Assembly: GCA_037178625.1 (NCBI GenBank)
Contig: CM074141.1
Coordinates: 2,046,001-2,110,000 of the forward strand
Direction of reading: 5' to 3'
Length of the DNA stretch: 64,000 nucleotides
From: Skeletonema tropicum
Taxonomy: Eukaryota > Bacillariophyta > Thalassiosirophyceae > Thalassiosirales > Thalassiosiraceae
Part shown: positions 10,329 through 23,127 of the stretch, piece after piece
Layout of the letters: every line of letters starts with the position of its first letter
Numbering within the stretch: position 1 is the first letter of the stretch
Position numbers and translations under genes: made by a program
The notes under the pieces: model-generated
Databases searched by the model: none
What the model was told of the DNA's origin: nothing
Seen by the model: only the letters and a program-made list of their open reading frames with translations

Positions 10329-13300
10329 ATGGACGACATCATGGACGACACCGATATCACTTCAGACGCCGCCGGTATTAATCGCCGCCTTCTCTTGGAG
10401 CAGCTAGCAACTATCCGCTCGTTGATGCATGAAAAGAATGACGAAGATTCTCGTGACGTCGCCATCCAAAATGTTGCGAAGGTCGGCACCGGCACACCAC
10501 GCAATAACAATAAAGAGAAGAAGATGGCCGCTCTTTCGACTGACTTCCTTTTGACAGTGATGGTGGATATCGTGCTCCTTCGTCTGGTAAATGAGGCAGG
10601 GCGAGCGGTGGAATTCGATGCCGCAGCCACAAAGACAAAGAAGAAGAAAAGGGCGGCGAAGAGGAAACGTCAAAAGCAGAAGGCCGCCGCCAAACGTAAG
10701 AAGACCAACCTTTTCGCATGGCTGGGCGGTGGCATTATTTCACTGATCATGATCATGATGGTCGCCTATCCCTCCGCCACTACGCCGTTTGTCACCTTCT
10801 CACTATTAATTCATCCGAGTGATGGATCATCGGAGGGAAAGGCTCCTCCAGCTTCGCCGCCCTCAATAACCAAACCTCTTCGTCAAAGGGAACATCAATC
10901 GAAGAATGGGGCACCAACATCTCCCGACATTATCAGCCCACTACCAGTGATTGCGCCGCCTCCCATCTTTGTACCGGCTGCTGTTAGCAATCTACGTATG
11001 AAATCCGACGAATTGGAAGCGACATGTTTCGACACTCCCAATTGGAAGGATATAGATGGTTATGGATGTGATGATTATGAAAATAATGGTTGGTGTTCTT
11101 CCTCTCACACCTATGCAGGGGATATGGGACCAGCAACTGATAATTGCTGTGTTTGCGGGGGTGGCAGCAGTACGCTTCCTCCTACCAACTCACCCAAGCC
11201 ATCAACTTCCCCCACAAAGTCAGCTACTCCTTCGAGTTCTCCCACTGCATCAAGCTCTCCCACGATTACAGCTAGTCCAACACAGACATGCTTTGACACG
11301 CCCAATTGGAAGGATATAGCAGGTGATGGATGTGATGTTTATGATCAATCTGCAGAAAGAGATGATGATTATACTAATGATTATATTGATGATTATTATG
11401 ACGAAGAAGATGGCTGGTGTTCTATGGCTGACGACTATGCAGGAGATATGGGACCAGCAACTGATAATTGCTGCATTTGCAGAGGTGGCAGTAATACGCT
11501 TCCTCCTACCAACTCACCCAAACCATCAATTTCCCCAACAAAGTCAACTACTCCAACACAGGCATGCTTTGACACGCCCAATTGGAGGGACACGTGGGGT
11601 AGTGGATGTGATTATTATGCTGCAGAAAGAGATGATGATTATATTGATATTGATTGATGAATTTTATATTGATGATTTTGATTATGAAGATGAAGAAGGT
11701 GATGCTTGTTCTATGGCTGACGACTGGGCAGGAGATATGGGACCAGCAACTGATAATTGCTGTGCTTGTGGGGGTGGCAGCAGTACGCTTCCTCCTACCA
11801 ACTCACCCAAACCATCAACTTCCCCCACAAAGTCAGCTACTCCTTCGAGTTCTCCATCGATCTCTCCATCGAACCCTCCCTCAATTTCAGCTAATCCGAC
11901 ACAGTTTCCATCAATCTCAAGCTCTCCTACGATTTCAGCTAATCCGACACAGACTTGTATTGACACTCCCAACTGGGAGGATATGCTTGGTCATGGATGT
12001 GATTGGTATAAAGGAGATGATGATGATTATTATTTATATAGTGATTATTATAGTCGTTGCTATTTCGCTAGCTCCTACGCAGGGGACATGGGACCAGCAT
12101 CTCAAAATTGCTGTGTTTGTGGAAAGGAGGTAAGTTTCAAACAAGTTTAAAAACAACATGTCCACATTATTAATAACCCAATACCAACGTTCGTTCAAAT
12201 TCAATTCTCTCTTGTTGAACTTCTTCTACTTCACTTCCAGCCTTGTGTTGACACTCCCAATTGGAATGACGGTGTTCATGGCTGTGCTTGGTATGAAGAA
12301 AATGACAGTCATGGTTGTCCCAAGTATGGTGAACTGTTTGGTGAAAAAGTAATGGGTTTGGCAAAACACAATTGTTGCTATTGCATGCGAAAAGTAGTTC
12401 CTTTGGTCACAGTAAGTGGAAGGATCACTTGTTCGAAGTGTCTATTTATTCCTCTCTCCCCACCTGATAATGATACTGATAACGCAGATATCTGTATTCT
12501 GTTTTTTATTGCAACTACACCTCCTTCTATATATGTGGCAGCCATCAGCACCCCCTTCAATCTCCACTTCGCCAACAATTTCATTATCCCCTTCATTGTC
12601 ACCTACCTCAACACCTACTTCATCATCATGCGCTGATACGGAAGGTTGGTATAACAGTTTGGGCTATGATTGTTTGTGGTATGAAGCTATGGATCTTCCA
12701 GGGTGTCCCAAATATGGTGATTTGTATAAAGTTGACGAAGATGATGCATATTATTATTGGTATGATGATGATGAAGATGATGCATATTATTATTGGTATG
12801 ATGATGATGATGATTCAACCATACATGGGGCAGCAAATGATCATTGCTGTCACTGCAAAAATGCTGCTGTTAGCACTCCTGTAAGTTATCTTGATGTGTC
12901 CTATCAATAAATTTGCGATTAAAACTCACCTTTATTTGGATTCCATGCTGTGGAAAATCTATGTCCACAGTCGCCAACGAAAACTCCTTCATCTTCTACT
13001 TCGACGACATGCATTGATACTCCAGGTTGGGTGGATATAGATGGTAACGGGTGTGATTATTATAAAGAGTTCGAGAATCCCGGATGCCCTAATACTGACA
13101 ACCGTGCAGGAATTATGGGCCCAGCAACTGAGCATTGCTGCTATTGCAAGAATCCTTCGGTAAGTTTGTATTCTCTGGTTCAATTGGGCAGTACCACTAA
13201 TTTTTCATCCATTCACAATTGTCTCCAGTGCGTGGATTTCAGGTCGAAATGCCAAGAAGAAATCGTCGGGATTTCGAGTGGATCGGGCATTGGTGAAAAG

Positions 13301-16300
13301 GCTCCGTTTTGCGAAGAAGCAGAATCATTTTGCTGTGAAGGTGCGGATCATGATATCAAAATTGTTACTGATGTGAGAGATGGAGACAAAAGCGAAGGAA
13401 CTGTTGGGTTATACAATGGGTGCAAATGCAACTTTTGGTTACGTCTTTGCGAAGATACAACAGTAGGAGAAGCTTGTGATTATGCGGCTGAATATTGCTG
13501 TGGAGATTACGGATACAATTACAAATGGGGTTTCAGTTATTTGAACAGTCCGATATGTTATTGCGATTTCTTCAACTACGCTCAGAATGAATTTGGACAT
13601 ACATTGAAGTCTAAGGCACTGAATATCAGCGAAGAGTTCGACAATCCTTGTGGTCAATATGAAGACTTGTGGTTCTCAATCTCAATTTTAGATAAGACAA
13701 GCCTGGAGGCGATATACAATGGAACAAACGGTGAGTACTGGACCAACAACGCGGGGTGGATGAATGGGACAGTGCATCATTGCCAGTGGCACGGAATCAC
13801 TTGCGATGGCGGCGGGTTTGTGTGACGGGTATTGATTTGAGAGACAACAATCTTTCTGGCCAGTTTCCTGTGTATACTCGCAACGAAATCGACAGGGGTT
13901 ATGGTTCCCTACACTACCTTGACAGCCATTGGAGATACACCAAGTACGGTTTGGCAAATCTGCGCAAACTCAAGACTCTTGACCTGGCAGACAACAAGCT
14001 CACTGGGGCGATCGAGTACGCTCCACTCTACAATCTCCCTTCACTTACCCACTTTGATGTCTCGGGAAATCAATTGAGCGGAGTGGTGAACGCACTTGTC
14101 GCTCCTTCGCTAACTCACGCCGACTTTAGCAACAATCTCTTTACATCTATGCGTCGTTTCCAAAATTACAAAGTATCACCTCTCCAAACTCTAAGCTTTT
14201 GTGATGTGAGCAATAACAACATTGAAATTGATGCCGCCGACGTGCTCAAAAATATGCCATCCAACATCGAGCAATTCATTTCATCAAACAATTCAATCAG
14301 CGGGAACCTCCCAGCGTCGTTGAATAATCTCCCACAGTTGAGACAATTCGACATGTCATTCAATTCTCTCTCAGGGAATCTTCCTGGCTTTACCGAGTCT
14401 TTTACAACTCTCCAAGAACTTGACTTATCCAAACAAATGAATGGCTTCAATTTTACAGGATCAATTCCGGAAAACATGTGGAGATGTTTATCTCTTCAGA
14501 AATTGATCCTAGCTGATAATAGGCTAACGGGTTCTATTCCATCTCTCGTTGGCAACTTGGCAGTGTTAGAAGTGTTCGATTTGTCTGGCAACATTTTGAG
14601 AGGCTCAATCCCTTCCGAATTTGGAATGCTCGAAGGTAAGTAAAGTGTATGTTTCGCGTTTCCTCTTGCAAGTGTTATCACATTCTACTATTCCATATCC
14701 TGCTACATCCTTTTGCATCTATGTATTTCATTGCCATGGCAGAAGGATCTAATTCTTAATTCTTGCTATTTCATTGTGAATCCACAGGTTCCTTGAAACA
14801 CCTTCGTCTTTCAAATAACATGTTCACTGGAATCATTCCTGCTGAGATTGGCCAGCTACAGGGCGCTTCTGTTCTCTTGCAAGGAAACAAATTTTACAAT
14901 TCATCCACGACTGCTCCTCTGAGTCTTTGTATGCTGCGTAGTGGTGTGAAAGAGTTTGATCTGGTAAATGACACAGTCTTGTGTCCGGTCGAACGGAATA
15001 CTTTGAGTGACTTTTATGATTTGGCCAAGGGTGCAGAATGGACAAATGATACCAACTGGCTCGATGAGTATGAAAGCTATTGTAACTGGCATGGAGTCAC
15101 TTGCGATAGTATAACAAATCGCATAACAAGGTTGGAACTTGCCAACAATGGCTTGTCTGGAAGATTGAGCGATGGTATTGCAAATCTTACTTCCACCGAA
15201 AAGTTGGACTTGAGTGATAACGACATCAAGGTGATTTCTATCTTTACCTGCTCAATCGTTATGATACCTTTGCCTTTGACCTTACCTCGGTCGTTGCTAA
15301 CATGCTCAAACAACACTGCCCTTTTCTCGTACACAACTCATCTCGAATCATACTCATAGGGATCGATTCCATCAGAAATTGGACTGCTTTCCAACCTAAC
15401 TTATCTGCGCCTCAGTTACAATGCTTTCACAGGAACGGCACCCGAAAGCTTGGGAGATTTGACAAAGCTTCGACTCCTTCAGCTCCAAAGCAATCGGATT
15501 ATTGAGATGCCTGAAATATCAAGATTGGACGAGACTGAATACGAAAATTCGACATTTGTGACAGACTGCGGCGTGCCATCTGCTTTTGATGAGGCGCTGA
15601 AGTGCGTAAATTGTACAATGTGTTGTGAGTACCATCTTCTAATGCTGCGCGGATCTATTTGCATCATGTTCCCCATTACCTCTCACCAACTTCATTGTCA
15701 TCGCGCTCTGTAGGTAATGCAAATGACGACTGCTATCCCCAACAAAAAACACGAGTTGCCAAGATGGGCCTGAACTATGTCACATTTGCTGTGGTGCTCT
15801 TTTGTATCTTCATTGTATTATGTTGCGTAGTCAGCCTCTGCTTATACCGCTTCGGCACCTCAAAGACGTCAAGGAATAGGAGGCCTGAAGAAGATGAGAC
15901 ATATGCTTTGAAGAATATTGGCAGAGATTCAGTATATTCTTACATCGTTACAGAAAAGCGTCTTGGTTGGCTGGCAGCTTTCATCACACTTGGCATACAG
16001 TTTGGAATTCTTGTCTTGTTCGTCCTCGTGTCGGAAGCCAACTTGCAAGACGACAATATCGAAATACAATTCACCTGGAAATGCCCTCGCGATTCGGATG
16101 TGTGTGATGACAAAGCCGACCTGAGTAGAGCTGGCTGGTTCATTTTCTCTTTGTTAATGATTGCCTTTCTTGCGAAAGACATGATAAACGGAAGCAAGTT
16201 GATTTATCACTCTTCCAAAGTTAGGCACACCCTCGGCTCAAGGATTCGATATTTCGTTGGTGGGACGAGCTTGTGTTCTATTACACTATTCGCCTTGTAT

Positions 16301-17013
16301 GTAAGTTTTTGCTACGACAGCATCAATGTCTATCATTTAGCCCTCATCATGACGCAACTGATTCAAAACATGTTTGTTCGTCTCATCTCTCTCAGGTTAG
16401 TACCGTGTACAACAGTGCAATCGCCACAAGCAATACGGAGATTATTGTCAACTCAGTGGTTGTGTTATTTGTAATGGAAATAGACGAGTACATCTTCGCT
16501 GCATTCCATGCAATCAATGATAAATTGACAGAACATGCAGCTGAATCAGAAGAGATATCTGAAATGAAGGAGGAACTTATAAGACAAAGGGTGCAGATTG
16601 CTTCTCAACAGGAAGAGATTGATAATCAAAGCAAGGATCTTCGAATGCTACGCGAGACAGTAGAGAAGATACAAGAGGCGCAGGCATCAGCAGCAACAAA
16701 TACACCTCAATCTGAAAGTACTGAATGTGAGGTTTGCGTAGATCCAGAACAGTTTGGACAGGCCCATCAGATCACTTTGCCGTGTCTGGCAGAGGAAGAG
16801 GAGGAGGACGCAAAAGAGAAACAAGAGGCACAGGCAGCTGCAGGAATTGCTTCATCTGACATTGAGAGCATTGGATCTGAGGTTGATGTAGACGCGCAAC
16901 AAATGGGACAGGCCCATCAGATCACATTGCCGTATCTGGCGGAGGATGAGGAGGACGTAAAAGAGTGCACAGCAACAGCAAGAATTGCGTCGTCCAGTAA
17001 CACCTCTGAATAA
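10329..17013 (+). CDS. Cys-module and LRR transmembrane protein
   Basis: Large multi-exon gene. An in-frame ATG also lies at 10287, but the second, at 10329 (ACCATGG), is favoured. A cytoplasmic Lys/Arg-rich N terminus is followed by a membrane anchor (WLGGGIISLIMIMMVAYPSA). Seven copies of a Cys module (CxDTPNWxD...GC...MGPATxNCCxC) follow, separated by Ser/Thr/Pro linkers. Then come plant-like LRRs (LDLADNKLTG, SGNLPASLNNLPQL) with two CxWHGxTCD caps, membrane helices (VVLFCIFIVLCCVVSLCLY and others) and a coiled-coil acidic tail with an internal duplication (GQAHQITLP twice). Introns: 12130-12240, 12412-12541, 12881-12970, 13160-13228, 14636-14787, 15231-15359, 15625-15713, 16301-16395. 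Two frame breaks remain: in a GAT/TGA run near 11655 and in GGCGGCGGG near 13810. Probably a surface receptor-like protein; ligand unknown. Confidence 0.75.
12737..12808 (+). repeat. 36-bp tandem duplication in coding sequence
   Basis: Two adjacent 36-bp units encode EDDAYYYWYDDD twice inside a Cys module of the LRR protein. The neighbouring modules carry different Asp/Tyr insertions at the same point, which suggests slippage-driven length change. Confidence 0.85.
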
Positions 17014-17699
17014 ACTTTCATCTATGTGTGTAACGTGTTCATTAAATTGGCAGCCTCCGACTCGCGTAGTCTCTACATTCGTCAGGAACCAATGGGAACA
17101 TTGATGCGGAAGAATTACAGTGAAAGACCGGGAGGAACCAGGGCAAACATATCTGTCCTGAAGTACCAAGGAAAAAGTACAGAACATACCCACAGCTTTA
17201 TTGAGTATTCGCAATCTTTTCAACGAGAGAAGTAGGGTGTGGACCCGAAGAAAGAAGAGGCAGGTATCAGAACTGAAGTACCGACGACTTTCTTAGATAT
17301 AAACCGTGGGCGAGGAACACTACCTCTGTATTCCGAATCAGACAGGCAACTCACCCAAAGGCTTCAGAGAGAAAGATCTCTAGAGCTCTTCTGGCCTTTC
17401 AAGTATTGTAAGTGGCACCGAGCAATGGGATGAGAATTTTACAACCACGCACTGTAAGTACCCAGTCTTACTGAGTAGACAATGGACTTTATGCGGGTCT
17501 GACATGGAAACAATGAGGAACGCACCGAAGACCGTTGCAAGAGTGAGAACTGACTTAGTACATGGAAGTACACCAGCAAACAAAAGAATGATTTGAGGCA
17601 TCAAACAAGGGTATCACCCTTATAATCCTGGCCTGCTTGAAAGATAGCAGGCTTGGGGTGCGATCTGGGAAATATGTAGCTACTGCAGCACATGTTCGT
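17014..17699. other. 3' region of the LRR gene
   Basis: Contains the end of the LRR transcript and spacer. The short ORFs here are not protein-like. The first ~10 bp after the stop (ACTTTCATC) are also found in the duplicate at 28680. Confidence 0.4.
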
Positions 17700-18375
17700 T
17701 ATCAATACCATAGATAATGTCGCCTCTTGAGGGCCCACCAGACGTAAAACATTTCTGTTACATATAACTTGTTATCATTATTTCCTCCATGTTTGGTGTG
17801 CTTTCTTCCTTTTTGAGCATTAAACTCTTTCGCTCCACTATTGCTGCATGATGTGCGAAGGTGCTTCGCTCCGTGCCTCCAGCAAACGCCTATCCTGAGA
17901 GCGAGCGTTGTAATCTTCTCTACTACAGAACTTCCTATTTGCTCCATGCCTCTGGCAAACACCTCCTTTGACAGCACCATTTAGTGCATCCTTCACGACT
18001 CCTTCACACTTTCGCAATGTTTTTTGCACAATCCGCCTTGCTAGACTTGATTGATACATCCTTCAATACGCACTGTTATACAATGACCTTCTAACCATGT
18101 CTTGTTCTTGTGCACAGACCACTTCTTGCTGCTTTATCGGGACATTCCCTGCTGCAAACGTTGACCTTTGCACCGCGCTACATACAGACTCCCCCCTTGA
18201 CGATGTTTTTTGCACATCCATCAATCTTACAAAGCCGCCTCTGTGCATAATGCATAACGCATACTCCTCCACCTTGAACTTGTCACGTGCATCATTTGCT
18301 GCATCGTTTGGCCTTTGCTCCATGCCTAATGCACACTCCTCCTTTAATGACTCCATTTGTGCATCCTTCAATGGA
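17700..18375 (-). pseudogene. Relic of a GGVCxRHGA Cys/His repeat gene
   Basis: Minus-strand frames 18371-18063, 18059-17838 and 17980-17702 keep scattered repeat signatures: GGVCQRHGANRKFCS, KVEEYALCIMHRGG, EVFARGMEQ, IGVCWRHGAKH. The parent repeat (CSxEGCTNxAxxGGVCxRHGA, a WRKY/GCM1-like Cys/His fold) is expanded in diatoms. Frames change repeatedly and there is no credible start, so this is decayed. A second, shorter relic with matching DNA lies at 28700-29010. Confidence 0.55.
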
Positions 18376-18686
18376 GCATAAACTCTTGTTCCTCTTCTTC
18401 TTTCTTGTAGCTGTCTTGAGAGGAAGCTCCTCTTCTGCTGCTGCTGCTGATGACTTCAGCTTTGTATCTCGATGTGTATGCCTCTCATTTGAATCTGTTT
18501 GATCAGATGTGCCATATCATTGACGGAGATCGTTTGTGGGGTGAAGGAGTGATGTCGGGTGGGGCTTTCTTGCTCTTGGTGGAATTTGCGATAGCCACTC
18601 GATAAGCTATGGACACGAAGAAACAAACGAAAGTTTGATGGTCACATAATGCGTATTAAGAACCTCTTGTTCATGCGAGTAGTCTA
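18376..18686. other. Spacer
   Basis: Nothing I can support apart from a CTGCTGCTGCTG microsatellite near 18440. Confidence 0.4.
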
Positions 18687-19745
18687 TTATAATTTACTCT
18701 TCTCCAACTGACAAACATCCCAAGCAACCTTCCACAAATACTCCACCTCACTTTCATTCGGTAACGCCACTCCATTATCCCCCTTCTTCTTTGGATGCAT
18801 CATTCTTGCATCCTTCCATAGCGCAGCAATCTTTTCCTTTGTTCCAGGACAACTTGGTGGAGAAGCCCCAAATATTGTGCAGTGCAAGACACACCCCTGT
18901 AAAAATGTCCCCGTTGGACTTGGATGAAAATAATCCCACGGATCAAATAATTTCTCCCACAACTCCTGATTGTCATTGTGAACATATAGGAATGCGGTAC
19001 CAACTGGTGCCATTCGTGCTGAAATGGAGGTGTTATCGTGCAATACTTGAATGTAGGATTGAATCCCCTCACGAATACTTTGTTGAAATTGTTCCGTGGT
19101 ACCCAAATCCTGTGAGTTGTTGATCCCTTGTAGGCGGTAGGCGGCAGTTTCTACAAATATGACCGTGGCTTTGGGATTGTTGGTTGAGATGAGTGGTGCA
19201 TATTGTTGCAATAAAGTGGATTGGAATTCTTCGCGTTTCGATTGTCGAGCGGGACCTTGAGTATGTTCATTCATCACTACTACATCCCACTTGTCGTTGC
19301 TCTGAAGCAATTCCTGAACAGTTGGTGAGCCGACATCATACTCACCATTTTCCATCAAGGCATTATCTGTTGCAAATCCGTGTCGTTTCATACCATTTCC
19401 AAGTGTGTATAATTCTGTTAGGGTGGTCCCTCCGCGCAGGCAGGAGTTTTGATGTCGAATTTTGTTACTGCTGAGATTGGAGAGAAAGCGAGGAGTGTCG
19501 TTGAAGTAAAGAATAGAGTTACCCAAGAAGGCCACGTTGATGCCATTTTGATGATCGTTTGGCTTGGTTGGAGAATCTCTCCCTGCATTGTTATCGTCTT
19601 GCGGATGGAGCGAAGAAGATTTCATGACGCGGCTATTTGCAGATTTCGGTGGTAGAAATGCGTCGACAGTGCTGCCGCCCAAAAGAATGGCAAGAAGGCG
19701 TAGAATAGCGCTAAGTGATAAGCAGCGTGGAGGAGAGGCCAGCAT
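18687..19745 (-). CDS. SGNH-fold hydrolase, probably plastid-targeted
   Basis: The frame opens at 19904, but the internal Met at 19745 starts a good signal peptide (CLSLSAILRLLAILLGG). It is followed by STVDAFLPPKS, an ASAFAP-like cleavage site, so import into the secondary plastid is likely. The catalytic domain starts with VAFLGNSILYFND (block I Ser in GNS). VVVMNEHTQGPA supplies the block III Asn region, and FDPWDYFHPSPTGTFLQG holds the Asp/His pair of block V. This matches SGNH hydrolases of the GDSL/DUF4886 kind, which cleave esters of unknown identity here. About 352 residues, single exon. The longer 405-residue start would bury the signal peptide and is less likely. Confidence 0.75.
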   Translation of the reverse strand: MLASPPRCLSLSAILRLLAILLGGSTVDAFLPPKSANSRVMKSSSLHPQDDNNAGRDSPTKPNDHQNGINVAFLGNSILYFNDTPRFLSNLSSNKIRHQNSCLRGGTTLTELYTLGNGMKRHGFATDNALMENGEYDVGSPTVQELLQSNDKWDVVVMNEHTQGPARQSKREEFQSTLLQQYAPLISTNNPKATVIFVETAAYRLQGINNSQDLGTTEQFQQSIREGIQSYIQVLHDNTSISARMAPVGTAFLYVHNDNQELWEKLFDPWDYFHPSPTGTFLQGCVLHCTIFGASPPSCPGTKEKIAALWKDARMMHPKKKGDNGVALPNESEVEYLWKVAWDVCQLEKSKL

Positions 19746-20590
19746 CGAAGTGAGCGAGTGATGGGTGATGCAAGACAATACAGACCGAGGTATTGTAGGA
19801 GTAGGAGACCGACGCAAAGTTTGCTTGTCGACCAGATGATACGATGATGATTTACTCGAGTCCTCCTTGTCTAGCAATTCGAAGAAATAGATGTAGCAGC
19901 ACAATTCAGAATCTCAACGCTGCAATCTGAGACTGAGAAATAGGATGTCTTCTTTGTCAGCTGCCTTAGCTTGACGCAACAACTTTGTGCTTGGTCATGA
20001 TTAGATTTTGTGGCTGATGAAAGGACATGGGCCGCGTGGGTGATAGCACAAAAAGTATCCAAAAGCCCGTATGTAGCAGAACCGATCGGCACACGGCTTC
20101 CCAAAGAGTTGTGGCATGGGTTGCTGCACTTCTCTGCGGTGACAACATCATATGCTTAGCAGATGCTGTTGTTAGGCGTGTCATGCAAGCAGGGAGATTG
20201 CACCAGCGTTGATAGATGAGTGAGGAGGTGGTTGATGGATGTGTTGAAGTTCTGGTGGACGCAGCGTCGCATGCGACGAATGGCGCGCGGACTAGTTAGT
20301 ACTGAAGTAGAAGTACTTACATCATTGGGCACTACGGTGAGTTTGAAGATGTGCAGTTCAGTTGAGGTAAATATAGGACCGTGTTGTGCTTCACACTCCT
20401 GTCCGAGTTCACACTGTGATTTGACGACCAGCTCAAGCTCAACTCACTTGGCATTGCTCTCTGTATGTGGTGTTTTCTCTCGTAAGTATAAGTAGCAAAC
20501 AGCTAGCTGTTGAGGAGGCCTGACAGACAGATAACACTATTGTAACTCAATTGGAAGACAAATATAATGAAGACTGACAAACGAATACAA
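19746..20590. other. Intergenic between two minus-strand genes
   Basis: Promoter and 5' UTR of the SGNH gene and 3' flank of the lipase gene. Short ORFs on both strands look random. Confidence 0.4.
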
Positions 20591-22579
20591 TCATGCTCCT
20601 GCGGCATTTCCCATCGAAGAAAGAAAGTTAGCAATGCTTGAGCGATACGAAGAAGCCAAATGGTCATCAACCAATCTACTATCGAACTCGATCAGTCGCA
20701 ATGCTTTGCACGTCCCGTCACTAAGAATAGCTTCTTCTGCCACGGTTGCGCTCTTTGCATCATCTTCATCAATAGAGGATCGTAGAGTATCTTCCTCTTT
20801 CAGATGCTGCATCCATTCTTTCAAGATGGTAGCATAATCCTTGTTGCTTTCTTTGCGACCGTCCTCAAGTAGTTGCTCCTTCTCCCATAGATCATACAAC
20901 ACCAAGACTTTTCCGGGCACGTACAAATGATCAGGATCGTGATCGTCACTACGTGAAATAGCATCAGTAATTGCTGAGACGTATTCTTCCACACTCATTA
21001 ACATTTCATCAGCATCTTCTTCTTCTTCCAAATCTTTATGATTCTTCTTCAACCAATCTTTCAACAGCAAATCCGTCATTCCTAAATTACGTTCCTTCAA
21101 CCGCTTGTGCATTGCACGGAGTAACCTCACCGTTACCACGAATGGTCCAATGTTGAAACGTGGCACAACATCACAATTATTCACTATCGTTGTTACGAAT
21201 GAGGAACATCCACGTGAGCTCGTCAAGTCTAGAACTGGTGGAGATGCAAATGCCCATACTTTCAACTTGTCCGAATCTGTCTGTAACGAAGGGATACTCG
21301 CCCGAAGTAACAATGAGACAATGGTAGCACATCCAGCTCCTAAACTATGCCCTACGATGACAATCTTGTACCCCGATGGTATCAATAGATTCTTCACCAA
21401 TGGTAGCAAGTCTACTACGAGACGTTGAGAACTAATGTATACCCCCTCATGACATCGTAATTTGTTGGAACCGCCTTGGTAAAATGGACGGTCCAGCGTG
21501 TACTCAACTGAATTGGCGCACATATCGGTCAATAGGTCTTCGAGTGTACTGGTCCCCTTGATGCCAATCACTGCAATCTTTTCCTTCTTCTTTTTCTTTT
21601 CAAATGAGGGAGATTTCTCCTCCAATGAAGTGCCATCATCATCGTCACTTCCAATCGCAACATAATGACCCAAATATCCAGGAACAGGGTTGGTAGCATC
21701 ATGCTTGATCAAATCATACCCCATCCCCTTCAACACTACTTTCAAATCCTCACCAGAGACATGCTCATTATAGGCCAGATCTGCCAACTCGAACATTTCA
21801 TCTGCCCCTGTCAACAATAATCCGTGCTTATTGTTCGATATCGATGATGATGACGATGACATCTCCACCCTTTCCCCCGACCCACGGTACAATTCATCTC
21901 TCGAACCACCCCTCCGCGCCTTAATCTGCCATAACAATTGCAAATGTGCCAATAACGACACCCGCATATCCCATATTTTGTAGGCTTCTCCACTGGAATG
22001 TTCTTCTGCTTCAATCTTGGATTTGGCCACATGTAAAACTTGCTTGACCTTGGTGATGAAATTGGATAGATCGGTTATGTCGTCTTCTTGTGATTCTTGC
22101 TGCTGGAAGAATTGGGAACTTGTTGATGCTGCTAATGTTTTCTTCGCTACTTCATTATCATCAGCCGCAGTGACTGCATAACCAATGAACTGACGAATTG
22201 GAGCGGAAATCATATGGATCGAGCCCATAACAAATCGTATGATGCGAGGTTTCAGCCAATGAGGACATAATCTCCATGCCTCACGTAAGATCAATGCAAT
22301 CAATGCTATTCGCGTGGCATCGAATTTGTCAGTGGTGAGACGATAATATTGCTGCCATTTAGTTAATGATGCGCTTGCTAAGAGACTGTATCCGATGCTG
22401 ACGCTGAATAGGAGGAGGGCGCGTGCAATGATGATATATTTTCGGGCGCGTGCAATGGGTGATAGAGGAGTTAATGACTTTTTGACTGCTGCCTCGTCAT
22501 TGCTGCTAATATTACTGACTGTTGACATGGTATGGAAGAAGTGACGATGCGATGGAGCTGAGCAATTATCGCTGCTCAC
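20591..22579 (-). CDS. Class 3 lipase, diacylglycerol-lipase-like
   Basis: Single-exon protein of 662 residues (or 645 from the second Met at 22528). The N-terminal half has two or three hydrophobic helices (KYIIIARALLLFSVSIGYSL, ATRIALIALILREAW), which suggests membrane attachment. The lipase core begins with IAVIGIKGTSTLEDLLTD (oxyanion region). The nucleophile elbow is VIVGHSLGAG with Ser412. The acidic residue is probably Asp470 in NNCDVVPRF, and His551 in DHLYVPGKV completes the triad. This arrangement, with membrane helices before the core and a long insertion between Asp and His, resembles sn-1-specific diacylglycerol lipases. Substrate is inferred, not shown. Frame is intact. Confidence 0.85.
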   Translation of the reverse strand: MSSDNCSAPSHRHFFHTMSTVSNISSNDEAAVKKSLTPLSPIARARKYIIIARALLLFSVSIGYSLLASASLTKWQQYYRLTTDKFDATRIALIALILREAWRLCPHWLKPRIIRFVMGSIHMISAPIRQFIGYAVTAADDNEVAKKTLAASTSSQFFQQQESQEDDITDLSNFITKVKQVLHVAKSKIEAEEHSSGEAYKIWDMRVSLLAHLQLLWQIKARRGGSRDELYRGSGERVEMSSSSSSISNNKHGLLLTGADEMFELADLAYNEHVSGEDLKVVLKGMGYDLIKHDATNPVPGYLGHYVAIGSDDDDGTSLEEKSPSFEKKKKKEKIAVIGIKGTSTLEDLLTDMCANSVEYTLDRPFYQGGSNKLRCHEGVYISSQRLVVDLLPLVKNLLIPSGYKIVIVGHSLGAGCATIVSLLLRASIPSLQTDSDKLKVWAFASPPVLDLTSSRGCSSFVTTIVNNCDVVPRFNIGPFVVTVRLLRAMHKRLKERNLGMTDLLLKDWLKKNHKDLEEEEDADEMLMSVEEYVSAITDAISRSDDHDPDHLYVPGKVLVLYDLWEKEQLLEDGRKESNKDYATILKEWMQHLKEEDTLRSSIDEDDAKSATVAEEAILSDGTCKALRLIEFDSRLVDDHLASSYRSSIANFLSSMGNAAGA

Positions 22580-23127
22580 TTGAAAAATCTTGCTTGGGCT
22601 GGCAGGGTAGATCTTTTGTCAGATCTTTATCTTTCTTCAGCGGAGGGCTGAACAGTTATCTAAAAGTCTCTGATGACAAAGAATCAGCAAGCAGTGCTCT
22701 ATCAAACGAAGAGAAGAAGACGCAGCTTGATCGATAGAGCCCTTTCTACTCTAGAGAAAGTGACGCAATAGTCGGACGGAGGAGGAAGCAGCAGTAATAA
22801 ATACTTCTAATGTTCATCTTGGATCTTGGGAGAGCGAATTGCAAACTGCAAACATGCATCAGAAGGCGAAGACGGAATTTTCTGTACTAATTCCCATCGC
22901 ATTGTTCTTACCTAACCCAGGATTTGAATTCTCAGTCAAACTTCTGACCATGCCAAGCCAATGGTTATATATATTATTGTTACTGTGTTACTCTTACTCC
23001 CCGAATGTAAATGAAGCTTGCATTTACCTTGAGCATATTCAATCCTCCATATTCATGCTATGCAAAGGATGGCCTTCCTCAACGCGCATCGATGTTCTCT
23101 TTCATGACTCTATTATATACTGAACTC
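22580..23127. other. Intergenic
   Basis: Upstream region of the lipase gene. A plus frame at 22839-23123 has no protein-like features. Confidence 0.4.

Noticed and set aside
18097..18502. Plus-strand ORFs at 18097-18502 as a Cys-rich secreted protein
   Set aside because: They are the antisense of the GGVCxRHGA relic; the Cys come from that repeat on the other strand.
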